A stretch of DNA of 64,000 bases from Phaeobacter sp. J2-8 (GTDB lineage Bacteria > Pseudomonadota > Alphaproteobacteria > Rhodobacterales > Rhodobacteraceae). The first letter of the stretch is position 1, and each line of letters starts with the position of its first letter. The notes beneath the pieces were generated by a model, which was not told the origin of the DNA, did no database searches, and saw nothing but the letters and a program-made list of their open reading frames with translations. This document shows, piece by piece, positions 38,864-47,052 of this stretch. Position numbers and translations under genes: made by a program. The DNA lies in the NCBI RefSeq assembly GCF_022867865.1, contig NZ_JALIEC010000011.1:42395-106394 (forward strand), given 5' to 3'.

Positions 38864-39413
38864 ATGAGCGAATTGAAGCAGTGATCTCTCGAACGGTCAT
38901 CGCTTCGCACAGCATCTCGTAGAGTTGCTTTCTCGGCCGCCGGAGTTCCTTGGGGACGTATCCGGCCTTGTTTAGCAGTTCTATGACCTCATCTCGCCAG
39001 AGGAGATGCGCCATCATGACGGGATCGATCTCGGGGTTGGTGGCCGCATTTCGGAACACCTGAAAATTGATACCGCCTCTTGGTCCCTGCTCTGCGGCGA
39101 TCACACCGCACCAATCGGGTGCGTCGGCGACGATGTTTTTAATATGCTTGGGTGCGGCAACAATCGTGAGCTTTTGTAGCGTTTGGCGGTAGATTTCGAT
39201 CTGTGAACCGAGCCGGTCGAGATTATCCTTGGCGCTCTTGATCTCGTAGCCATGAATGCAGCCGTTGATGACTGCCACGTCCACTCGGCTTTTCGCATGT
39301 GCGAGGCCCAGTTCATCTATCACCAATGTATCTGGGTGTGCTTTGTACTTCCGCAGCCGTTTCGCGTGCAGCGCCTGCCGAATATCTGAATCTTTGGTCA
39401 AGGCTGCTGGCAT
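38817..39413 (-). CDS. sce7726 family protein
   Basis: 198 residues from ATG 39413 (MPAALTKDSDIRQALHAK); a GGGAGG lies a little far upstream, and 39461 is an alternative start. Core motif VIDELGLAHAKSRVDVAVIN followed by GYEIKSAKDNLDRLGSQI resembles a PD-(D/E)xK-like nuclease core (E..D...EIK), matching the sce7726 family. Converges on the beta-family gene with overlapping ends. Likely effector or modifier partner; activity not established. Confidence 0.78.
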   Translation of the reverse strand: MPAALTKDSDIRQALHAKRLRKYKAHPDTLVIDELGLAHAKSRVDVAVINGCIHGYEIKSAKDNLDRLGSQIEIYRQTLQKLTIVAAPKHIKNIVADAPDWCGVIAAEQGPRGGINFQVFRNAATNPEIDPVMMAHLLWRDEVIELLNKAGYVPKELRRPRKQLYEMLCEAMTVREITASIRSFMARRESWRGRPEHA

Positions 39414-39576
39414 CTCTCGCTTCGTCCTCCCTTCCGCTCTTCTGCCGAAATTCGTGTCCATGGCCAAGCAAAATTCGCGCCTTCTGCGGATTCCACGACG
39501 CATTTGTTCGTCAGAATGTGATTTTCATCCAAAATTTCAATGCAGTAATCGTTGAGACTTAACTGGTCGTTCAGTG

Positions 39577-39598
39577 GCCCCATGGTCGGCCATGGGGC
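39577..39598 (-). terminator. perfect hairpin after the virB operon
   Basis: GCCCCATGG (39577-39585) and CCATGGGGC (39590-39598) with a TCGG loop, between virB6 and the sce7726 gene. It lacks a T-run, so it may be a weak terminator or a protein site separating the operons. Nothing else is recognised in 39414-39705. Confidence 0.4.
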
Positions 39599-39705
39599 GA
39601 TAGACGATCCTCCTAGATCGTCTTGGAGCCATTGGTTAAGCACTCGAAGAGCCATAGAAATTTTGACAGATTGGCTGAAAGGTTACGAGTTCTTGTCCCC
39701 ACACG

Positions 39706-40719
39706 CTAGCCGACTAAGCGTTTCGCGCGTTCCGCCATTCTGACGACCTGTGTAGCGGCTGCCCGCACGGCCGCTGGACTCTGCACAACACCTCGCCCAA
39801 TCACTTCTCCAGTATTTAGTGCCCCGATCCGTGACCTCCCTTTGACGCCAGCTGTGTTGAAGAGCCCGCGCATGACCCCGGTTGTTCCAGCGACAACGGC
39901 GGGCGCCGCCGCCACCATGAGGTTCCCCGAGATACCACGCACGATCAGGGGCGTTGCTGCCACAAATCCCTTCGCCAGGAAAACCATGACGAAGAACGGC
40001 ACCAGTGATCCGATGTTGGTTGCCGAGTTCGGATCACCGAGTTGGGCGAGCAGAGAATTCGCCATGCCGACGACGGTCGAGAACATAGCTGCGATGACGA
40101 TGGGGTAGAAGGCATAGCTGACCGTCGTCGAGACCCACCTATGGAAGAAGTCCTTGGTCGCGTCGAAGAGCGACAGTGCGATCATGATCGGAGCAAGGCC
40201 AAGCATGAGTGTCAGCATCATCTTGGCAAATATGAGCACGATGCCGGTCATGAAGCCAAGAAGGCTCAACAGAACGAGCCCTATGCCGCCCAAGATCGCA
40301 CCTGTCATCCAGTTCAGGTTGCTGCCGATGGCGTTCAAGTATTGGCTGAACTCTGAAATGAGATCATCGAACTCTGCCGCGAAGTATGTGGCTCCCGCCC
40401 CTCCGCCGCCGACCGAGGAAATCAGGGCTCCAGCGACATAGTCGAGCCCACCGATAATGGCATTCGCGACCGCGTTGAAGTTGGCCCAATTGAAGGCGAA
40501 GAGCCCTATCAACATCAGCTTTATCAGGTACCAAAAGAAGCTGGCCCCATCCATGCTGCGGAATTGGAAGGCCATATTAATGCAGACGCCGATCAGCGAA
40601 AGAGTGGCCATCAGCAGGACGATCGCGCCGACATTGCTTGCCACAGCCCCGAACTGGGATTCGGCTGCATCGACAAGGAACGCGTCTGCGGTTCCGACCA
40701 TCCAACTGACGACACCCAC
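39706..40719 (-). CDS. virB6: VirB6-like channel protein
   Basis: 337 residues with at least six hydrophobic segments, for example NVGAIVLLMATLSLIGVCIN, GGIGLVLLSLLGFMTGIV and FFVMVFLAKGFVAATPLIV; soluble loop with Gly-rich GGGGAGATYF; basic cytoplasmic tail (RMAERAKRLVG). Matches VirB6/TrbL polytopic inner-membrane proteins of the secretion channel. It is the last gene of the operon here, not between virB5 and virB8 as in Agrobacterium. Starts where the preceding gene stops. Confidence 0.85.
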   Translation of the reverse strand: MGVVSWMVGTADAFLVDAAESQFGAVASNVGAIVLLMATLSLIGVCINMAFQFRSMDGASFFWYLIKLMLIGLFAFNWANFNAVANAIIGGLDYVAGALISSVGGGGAGATYFAAEFDDLISEFSQYLNAIGSNLNWMTGAILGGIGLVLLSLLGFMTGIVLIFAKMMLTLMLGLAPIMIALSLFDATKDFFHRWVSTTVSYAFYPIVIAAMFSTVVGMANSLLAQLGDPNSATNIGSLVPFFVMVFLAKGFVAATPLIVRGISGNLMVAAAPAVVAGTTGVMRGLFNTAGVKGRSRIGALNTGEVIGRGVVQSPAAVRAAATQVVRMAERAKRLVG

Positions 40720-41138
40720 TACCAGGTCCCTTGCGCTTCACAGATATCCTGCACTTCACGGGCGATCTGGTTTTGTTGGTCCCTGAGGGCTAACCGTGCT
40801 TGAGTATGCTCCGCCTGAGTACTTGTCGCAAAACGTTCTTCATATTCCGCCGAGGCAGCATCCCAAGGTGGGAAGCGGATGTCACAGCCACAATCGCCCG
40901 ATGACGTGATCGCCTGCCAAGAACGCAATTCGTAGAGCCGCATCATGGTCCGAGCCTTGTAGGCTTCCCGCGGATTGATTTCGTCCATCCAAGTCGGTCG
41001 CGCCGGGCGATCGTTGCAGATCCGGTATTGCTGGGGCGACATATCGACCGTGAGGTCGTTTGAGACCTGAGGCGAAGTCTGTGCCACAAGAGGGGCCGCC
41101 AAGGCAGCAAACATGACTGCGAGGATTGGTTTTCGCAT
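40719..41138 (-). CDS. exported hypothetical protein of the virB operon
   Basis: 139 residues with a signal peptide (MRKPILAVMFAALAAPLVAQ) and a mature part with four Cys (including CNDRPARP and GDCGCDIRFP), suggesting disulfides in the periplasm. Helical C-terminal region (QARLALRDQQNQIAREVQDI). Always found with this type of alphaproteobacterial virB operon; possibly a periplasmic channel component. Overlaps virB6 start by one base. Confidence 0.6.
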   Translation of the reverse strand: MRKPILAVMFAALAAPLVAQTSPQVSNDLTVDMSPQQYRICNDRPARPTWMDEINPREAYKARTMMRLYELRSWQAITSSGDCGCDIRFPPWDAASAEYEERFATSTQAEHTQARLALRDQQNQIAREVQDICEAQGTW

Positions 41139-41153
41139 CTGGGGGGTCCTTTT

Positions 41154-42188
41154 TTACTCAGCGGCGACGGAAGGGCTCTTTTTGCCTCTGCCGTCGCCCG
41201 TGTCGAGGTTCAAATCTGTGGTTCGACCTGGAAGGAAGAACTCGGTGATTCCGCGCGCGCCTTCATGGCGGCCGGCCTGGATGATCACGTCGATCGAGCC
41301 TTCGATGTAATCGATCATGTCGGCAAAGGTCATCGGCACATCGGTTTTCAGGGCGGCGATGGCGAGGCGGCGAACAGCAAGTTGTGGGGTCTCGGCATGC
41401 AGCGTGGTCAGCGATCCACCGTGGCCGGTGTTGATTGCCTCGAGAAACGTCATCGCTTCGCGCCCGCGGACTTCCCCCAGGACGATCCGGTCGGGTCGCA
41501 TGCGAAGCGTTGAGGCCAAGAGCACATCGGCACTGCGGGCATCCGTGTCCCGGTCCGCGATCAACGTCACGGCATTGGGCTGCTCGGGGCGCAGCTCGGC
41601 CGCCTCCTCGATGGTGATGATCCGCTCTTCGGACGGAATCAGCGAAAGGATCTTGCGCGCCGCGACCGTCTTGCCGGTCGATGTACCGCCCGAAACGATC
41701 ATGTTGAGCTTGTTCTCGACGCAGAAGCGCAGCGCGGCGTCGATGTCGCCGGAGGCAACCACATTGCGCAGCGCGGCGTTTCGTTCGCGCCGCAGACCTT
41801 CGAGGCTGCGCTCCTTTCCATAGAGGAAGCCGAGCCGGATTGCCTCCAGCGGCAGGGAGGAGAAGAACCGCAACGATATTGAAAACCCGCCCTCGACTGC
41901 CGGCGGCTGGATCACCTGCGCGCGGATCGGGCGATCTCGATATAGGATCGAGACCGAGACAATGGGCTTCTTCGTGCTGAGCGTCGTCGAGGCGGCCGAG
42001 GCGATCTGGTTGCCGAGGTCCTTGATCTCGGTCTGGCTCAGCGGGCTGCCGAGACCTCGCATGAAGTGATCGCCCTGGAATTCGCCCCAGACTTGTCCGT
42101 CGGGATTGATGCAGATCTCGATCGTGTCGTCGTGCAGGACCTCGGGGCCGAAACGGTCGAGCGACGCTTCCAGATAACTTGCAGCCAT
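41154..42188 (-). CDS. virB11: VirB11 secretion ATPase
   Basis: 344 residues from ATG 42188. Walker A VSGGTSTGKTVAARKIL near 165, Asp box ITIEEAAELRPEQPN, Walker B-type DRIVLGEVRGREAMTFLEA, His box HGGSLTTLHAETPQLA. Hexameric cytoplasmic traffic ATPase switching between pilus assembly and DNA export. Its start is one base from the virB10 stop, indicating coupling. Confidence 0.92.
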   Translation of the reverse strand: MAASYLEASLDRFGPEVLHDDTIEICINPDGQVWGEFQGDHFMRGLGSPLSQTEIKDLGNQIASAASTTLSTKKPIVSVSILYRDRPIRAQVIQPPAVEGGFSISLRFFSSLPLEAIRLGFLYGKERSLEGLRRERNAALRNVVASGDIDAALRFCVENKLNMIVSGGTSTGKTVAARKILSLIPSEERIITIEEAAELRPEQPNAVTLIADRDTDARSADVLLASTLRMRPDRIVLGEVRGREAMTFLEAINTGHGGSLTTLHAETPQLAVRRLAIAALKTDVPMTFADMIDYIEGSIDVIIQAGRHEGARGITEFFLPGRTTDLNLDTGDGRGKKSPSVAAE

Positions 42189-42189
42189 G

Positions 42190-43515
42190 TCAGAAAATCT
42201 CGAGGTCACGATCGACCATGACCGTGATCCGTGTACCCTGATCGACATGTATCACTGGCCGGATCGCCAGATAGTCCTGCATCACGCTTTGCGTGCTATC
42301 GCGCAGGTCGGTGCCGACATCACTCGCAACATCGGCCGCCGCCTCGCTGTCGATTTGACCCGCTGCAGCCGCAGGCAGGGCGTCGATCAAGGAGATCAGC
42401 GCGGCGGAGCCGAAGCGTTGCGCGAAACGGGTGTCGACAAACCCGGTGGTGCCAGTACGGCCGAGTTCGTCTCCACCGAAGGCGCTGATCTGCACAGTCT
42501 GATTATCGGGCAAGATGATCCGGTCCCATGCCACCATGACGCGCGATTGGGCAAGTGGGACATCGGAGCGGTAGCGCCCGATCAGCCGCGCGCCGCGCGG
42601 GATCAGGATACGCGTTCCATCGAAAGAATGGACGTCTTCCGAGACGATGGCGCGGATCGCGCCGGGCAGTGTGCTGTCGAGTGCCGTCTCTGTCACAGCC
42701 TGAATCATGGTGCCCTGAACAACCGTGTTCGAGGGGTTCGCAATCACTTCGGCACGTGTCGCCTGTGCTGGTTGCGCGCCCGAACGAACAAAGGCTTCAT
42801 CTGCATTCAGACGCGCGGCTTCCAGCGTATTCTCCCTATCCGCACCCGCGCCCATCCCGGAGAACGCGATCATAGGAGACGCGATGCGCTCTGCGCGGGC
42901 CTCGGCTTCGGCTGCGCGCCGCCTTTCGAGTTCGGCCAGCCGCAATTCTTCTTCACTTGGTCCCAATGAGGTCGGCTCTGGTGGTACAAGCCGTGCAAGC
43001 TCCAAGTCCATGCGGAGCTGATCCAATTCGCGATCCCGCTCGGTCAGCTGCCGCTCGAGGGCACGCTGCGCCTCGGCGGATGCTTCCTGTAAGGTGGCAA
43101 TTTGCGCCGTCAGGTCCGCAATAGCCTGCTCCGCCCCGCTATCCGCGGCCTCGGCCGGTCTTGCGCGCAGTTCCTCGAGTTCCGCTCTCAATGTCGCAAG
43201 ACTTTCCATCAGCGCGAGTTCAGACTCGCTCGGACCTGTGTCCGCAGGCGGGGCTTGGCTGGGTTCCGGGGTAGAGATCGGCGCCAGATCTCCGAATCCG
43301 GGGCCGCTACTCTGGAACTCTTCCGGCGCGGCGGTCGCCATTGGTGCTTCTGCCGACGGCTGTAGCGCAGCCCACGCCAGACCACCTGCTGCCGCGATGC
43401 CGACGACCCCAAGGATCGCGGCAAGCGGCGCAGGCCGCTTGTTGGCCTTCGCTTTGCCAGTCGAGCCTTCGAGAGCCGCGAGGCGCGCGGCGAGGTCTTC
43501 CGTACCTTCGGTCAT
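42190..43515 (-). CDS. virB10: VirB10/TrbI channel protein
   Basis: 441 residues from ATG 43515. One membrane segment (LAAILGVVGIAAAGGLAWAAL, near residue 30), Pro-rich then long coiled coil (QLTERDRELDQLRMDLELAR), C-terminal beta-barrel domain with FDGTRILIPRGARLIGRY and TGFVDTRFAQRFG. Spans both membranes and gates the outer-membrane pore. Overlaps virB9 by 4 bases. Confidence 0.9.
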   Translation of the reverse strand: MTEGTEDLAARLAALEGSTGKAKANKRPAPLAAILGVVGIAAAGGLAWAALQPSAEAPMATAAPEEFQSSGPGFGDLAPISTPEPSQAPPADTGPSESELALMESLATLRAELEELRARPAEAADSGAEQAIADLTAQIATLQEASAEAQRALERQLTERDRELDQLRMDLELARLVPPEPTSLGPSEEELRLAELERRRAAEAEARAERIASPMIAFSGMGAGADRENTLEAARLNADEAFVRSGAQPAQATRAEVIANPSNTVVQGTMIQAVTETALDSTLPGAIRAIVSEDVHSFDGTRILIPRGARLIGRYRSDVPLAQSRVMVAWDRIILPDNQTVQISAFGGDELGRTGTTGFVDTRFAQRFGSAALISLIDALPAAAAGQIDSEAAADVASDVGTDLRDSTQSVMQDYLAIRPVIHVDQGTRITVMVDRDLEIF

Positions 43516-44213
43516 GATGTGGCCTGTCCTGCGTCCTGGACGCAAACCACCTCTTCGCCAAGGCGAAGGACCCATTGTCGGTTGACGCCGGACACGCGGA
43601 TGACGCCGTCACTCAAGGCCTGGCTGTTGACCGCGCGTTCCCTGCCGTTCGAATATCGGAAGATGGCGGGCACCGGCGCGTTCCGTGAAAACCGGAAATA
43701 CGTAAAGGTACCATCATCCCAGATGGCCGTCGGCGTGAACTCTTCTCGGGCACTGACCGCATAGTTCGCGTTCGGCGCATCGGCCGCAACCGCCCTGGTG
43801 GGTTGCACGCGGTTTTCAGGATAGCGGAACTGCACGACATAATGCGGCGTCTCCCGGGCTTCGACGACATGGAAGTAGTAGGAGCGGCGGTTGGTGTAGA
43901 CGGTGATGTTGGTGGCGACGCCAGATGCTGTCGGCTTGATGGCGAAGGCACGGCCACCCGGGACACCGTCGAATTGAAACCCGACCGTATCGCCGGCGAT
44001 GATCGAGCGGATGGTTTCACCCTCACCGAATTCGACTGTGGTGACGCGGGTCAGAGTCGTGACGACACGGTAAACCTGGCCTTCAGTCCAGGTCGCGACG
44101 CGCACGCGATTGTCATGAGAACCTGGGCGGGGCGTAGTTTCGGCCAAAGCAGTCGTTCCCGCGAACGCGAGAATACTGGCGGCCAGCAGCGTAGAGATTG
44201 GAGTGCGAGTCAT
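43512..44213 (-). CDS. virB9: VirB9 outer-membrane complex protein
   Basis: 233 residues from ATG 44213; signal peptide ending TTALAE. VirB9/TrbG landmarks: YRVVTTLTRVTTVEFGEGE, RSYYFHVVEARE, and the C-terminal GVNRQWVLRLGEEVVCV. Forms the outer-membrane core ring with VirB10 and the lipoprotein. Overlaps virB8 and virB10 by 4 bases each. Confidence 0.9.
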   Translation of the reverse strand: MTRTPISTLLAASILAFAGTTALAETTPRPGSHDNRVRVATWTEGQVYRVVTTLTRVTTVEFGEGETIRSIIAGDTVGFQFDGVPGGRAFAIKPTASGVATNITVYTNRRSYYFHVVEARETPHYVVQFRYPENRVQPTRAVAADAPNANYAVSAREEFTPTAIWDDGTFTYFRFSRNAPVPAIFRYSNGRERAVNSQALSDGVIRVSGVNRQWVLRLGEEVVCVQDAGQATS

Positions 44214-44875
44214 TCGGAACGGTCCGATCGGATGGCATATTGGGTAACGGTGAAACCGAAAGGGTTTTGCCAAACATCGTCGATCGCGCGGGTCCGCTCG
44301 GGCCGGAATTCGAACATCAACGTGGCAGTGAACGATCCATCCTGTACCCCCTGAGGGCTGGTCAGGCGCTTTCTGAGCCGCACCTGGGCGCGGTTATCGC
44401 CAATAAGGGTGATCGATGCGATCTCGACAGCCATCTCGGCCGCAGCCCCGTAACGCGTCGGCGGATAGCTGTCCTGCCCCGATGTCCACATCGCGCGCAT
44501 GCTGGCCTCGGCCGATCCGGAAGACTGTGCCAGGACACGGCGGACACGAAGATCGTTGTCGAGCTGGTTGTAGGTTTCGCGGTCGAAAATGTAGCGGTAG
44601 ATTTGCGCTTCGATCACGGCAGGCCGTTCGGCGAGCGACACGGTTTCAACCGTGGCATTGGGGAGCGCCATCCCGGTCGCGGGATCGTAGGGCACAACCA
44701 CGGGAGGCGGCGTCTCGACCATCAGCGCGACAGCCGCAGCCGTCAAACAGCCGAATACGCCAAAGCCTGCCCCGGAAATGCCGATCATCCGCCAAAGCTG
44801 TTCCCGGCGCAGGGCACCGTAGACAAGTTCCTCTTCCACGAGCTCGCGCGCAGTCATCACCCCTGCCCTACTCAT
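44210..44875 (-). CDS. virB8: VirB8 inner-membrane protein
   Basis: 221 residues, short cytoplasmic N-terminus, one membrane segment (ISGAGFGVFGCLTAAAVALM), then periplasmic NTF2-like domain with YIFDRETYNQLDNDL and RYGAAAEMAVEIASITLIG, typical of VirB8/TrbF. Assembly factor of the inner-membrane complex. 4-base overlaps on both sides. Confidence 0.88.
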   Translation of the reverse strand: MSRAGVMTARELVEEELVYGALRREQLWRMIGISGAGFGVFGCLTAAAVALMVETPPPVVVPYDPATGMALPNATVETVSLAERPAVIEAQIYRYIFDRETYNQLDNDLRVRRVLAQSSGSAEASMRAMWTSGQDSYPPTRYGAAAEMAVEIASITLIGDNRAQVRLRKRLTSPQGVQDGSFTATLMFEFRPERTRAIDDVWQNPFGFTVTQYAIRSDRSE

Positions 44876-45669
44876 GGCTCAAGGTCCGGCAAGGTGAAGT
44901 CCATGTAGCGGCGTTCTTCAGCAACGGTGGCGGCATCAACCACGCCTGCATTGCCTGCGCCTAGGGTTTGAATCGCTTCCAGCTCCCACATCCGGGTCAT
45001 AGCGATGGCGAGTTCCGCCGTGACGCGGGTGTTATGATCCATCGAGGCTTTGAGATCCTCCATGTCCGGGATCATCTCGACCAGACGTTCCACCCGTTCG
45101 AGAGACTGTTCCGCCTCTGCGTGGCTGTTCTGCGCCGCCGCCGACATCACAGCACCTGTGGTTGCCCGCGTGGCCACGCCTTCGGCGCCCGGATTGCCGC
45201 TGGTGGCGATCTCGCGGAGTGAATCCTCGTCGAACCCGGCGCTTGCCAGCGCCTGTTCCATCTGCGTGCGCATGGGCCCGGCATTGGGCCCGATGAGCGC
45301 GCTCCAATCGCCCGCCTGGATGCCTCGGATCAGGCCGGGGATGTCTTCGAAGTTGGCCTCAAGCAAGGTATCGAGGTCCCCGCCCATGGCAAGTCCGAGG
45401 ATGCTGCGCGGCCCGGTGAGCGAGGCATACATCTCGTTCAGCTGATCGAGTTGGCTTTGCAGCATGTCCAGTTGCTCCAACGCATTGTCCAGAAGATCGG
45501 TCTGGATCCCGAAATCCTGCAGCATCTGTTGAAGCTGGCGGATTTCCTGAGCAATGTTCTGAGTGTCCACCGTGGGCACACCCTGTGCCGCGACAGGTCC
45601 GGTGACATTGAGGGCAAGCGCGAGAGCGATGCTACCGGCGAAAAGGGAACGGGGCAGGCGCAGGTTCAA
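44872..45669 (-). CDS. virB5: VirB5-like minor pilin/periplasmic protein
   Basis: 265 residues, signal peptide ending PVAAQG, then a long helical domain (IAQEIRQLQQMLQDFGIQTD, DMLQSQLDQLNEMYASL) as in VirB5/TrbJ. Its C-terminal 75 residues (EDLKASMDHNTRVTAELAIA to EERRYMDF) are clearly homologous to the end of the neighbouring transglycosylase. Likely pilus-tip adhesin. Overlaps that gene by 4 bases. Confidence 0.82.
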   Translation of the reverse strand: MNLRLPRSLFAGSIALALALNVTGPVAAQGVPTVDTQNIAQEIRQLQQMLQDFGIQTDLLDNALEQLDMLQSQLDQLNEMYASLTGPRSILGLAMGGDLDTLLEANFEDIPGLIRGIQAGDWSALIGPNAGPMRTQMEQALASAGFDEDSLREIATSGNPGAEGVATRATTGAVMSAAAQNSHAEAEQSLERVERLVEMIPDMEDLKASMDHNTRVTAELAIAMTRMWELEAIQTLGAGNAGVVDAATVAEERRYMDFTLPDLEP

Positions 45670-46832
45670 CGCAAATCCTCCTGACTAAAATCCATGTATT
45701 GCCGTTCGGCAGCTTGCGCTGCCGCCAAGGCGATCTGCTCGGCACTGAGTGGTTCGGTTCGGGCGGCCTTGATCCGGGTCCGGATTGCTACCAGCCGGGC
45801 CAGTTCGGCCCGGGCATAGGTGTTGAGCGCGATGGCCTCGTGGAGATCCTCGGTCTCACCAATGCGGGTGATGATGTCCTGAACCCGCAGGGCGGCGGCA
45901 CGGACCGAGACCAGCGAATAGTCGCCATAGACCCCTGCGCCGTGGGCCGAGAGGCTGAAACTCGCGTTGGCGAGGAGCACAGGGTCGATGGTGCCGAGCG
46001 CATCGATGCCGCCTACAGCCGCGAGGTAGCTGTTGTACTGCTGCGGGATCACCACGACATAATGCTGGGTTTCCGCGAAAGGCGGCACACCGCCATAATC
46101 CTGCACATTGCCAGGACCGGCGTTATAGGCGGCTAGCGCATGGATAATGTTGCCATCGAACATGTTCAGCATTTGTGCGAGGTATCGCGCACCGCCGGTG
46201 ACCTGCAGATAGGGATCGTCGTAATAGGCCGGGTAGATCCCGAGATCGCCCGCGGTACCGGGCATGATCTGGGTAAGTCCGAAGGCCCCCACGGGTGAGC
46301 GTGCCCCGATCTGGAAACGACTTTCCTGCCAGATCAGCGCCTGCAAGAGACAGCGCCATTGCACGAGCGAAAGACCTGCGCGGCCGACCCCGGACAGACT
46401 ATGGGTGTCGCGTGCTGCGCGGATGATCAGCTCCTCGATCCCCTCCCTGGCATCGCCAAACATCCGCGCTGCCGCTGGATTGGTGTCCTCGGGCGCATAA
46501 AGACTGGCGGCGGCGCTTTCGACGTCGTCTACCGCCCCCTGCCCCGCCTCGAGCCCCGCCACGGTTCCGGCCACGTCTCCAGCGCCAAGCGACATGGCAT
46601 CCATCAGCCCTTCGAGGGAGGCGAGTTGCTGGCGCTCGATTTCGGCCAGTTCCTCCTCGCGGCTTAGCCGGTCCTGCTGCAATGCCAGGTCCCGATCGGT
46701 CTGCTCAAGGATGGCCTGCCGCTCTGCGAAGAGGCGCAGGTCGAAGGTCGGCACGCCCTGGGCGACCGCTGGCCCCGCCGTGGGACCTGCCAGCGCAAAA
46801 CCGATCATCGAGAGAGGAAGCCAGGTCCGCAT
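45666..46832 (-). CDS. lytic transglycosylase inserted in a VirB5-like frame
   Basis: 388 residues from ATG 46832. Signal peptide ending PAVAQG, then VPTFDLRLFAERQAILEQT, helical linker, SLT transglycosylase core (ALIWQESRFQIGARSPVGAF, GLTQIMPGTAGDLGIYP, HALAAYNAGPGNVQDYGGVP), and a VirB5-like C-terminus (EDLHEAIALNTYARAELARL, ending AERQYMDFSQEDL). Opens the peptidoglycan for the channel. It is a second transglycosylase besides VirB1, in the slot between VirB4 and VirB5. Confidence 0.85.
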   Translation of the reverse strand: MRTWLPLSMIGFALAGPTAGPAVAQGVPTFDLRLFAERQAILEQTDRDLALQQDRLSREEELAEIERQQLASLEGLMDAMSLGAGDVAGTVAGLEAGQGAVDDVESAAASLYAPEDTNPAAARMFGDAREGIEELIIRAARDTHSLSGVGRAGLSLVQWRCLLQALIWQESRFQIGARSPVGAFGLTQIMPGTAGDLGIYPAYYDDPYLQVTGGARYLAQMLNMFDGNIIHALAAYNAGPGNVQDYGGVPPFAETQHYVVVIPQQYNSYLAAVGGIDALGTIDPVLLANASFSLSAHGAGVYGDYSLVSVRAAALRVQDIITRIGETEDLHEAIALNTYARAELARLVAIRTRIKAARTEPLSAEQIALAAAQAAERQYMDFSQEDLR

Positions 46833-46836
46833 TGGT

Positions 46837-47052
46837 TCAGCCGCCCGCCCCCAAGAGGACGAAATCGCAGGCCGTGTCGCGGCGCGTGACCTCCGCCCCC
46901 ATGGTCGAGATCGTGGCGGTGGCGGTTCCTGCCTGCGCAGGAGCCTCGCGAAAACTGAAGCAGTTGGCTTGCGGGGCGTTATGCTGCGCACAGGCTGTCA
47001 GCGTCAGGCCGAGCCCGAGCAGCACGACGCTGCGAATGATGGTACGGGTCAT
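46837..47052 (-). CDS. small lipoprotein (VirB7 position)
   Basis: 71 residues with a lipobox (LGLTLTAC, Cys21) after a hydrophobic stretch, and two further Cys in the mature part. Size and lipidation fit a VirB7-type protein that anchors VirB9 in the outer membrane, although it lies next to virB4. Overlaps the virB4 stop by 4 bases. Confidence 0.7.
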   Translation of the reverse strand: MTRTIIRSVVLLGLGLTLTACAQHNAPQANCFSFREAPAQAGTATATISTMGAEVTRRDTACDFVLLGAGG

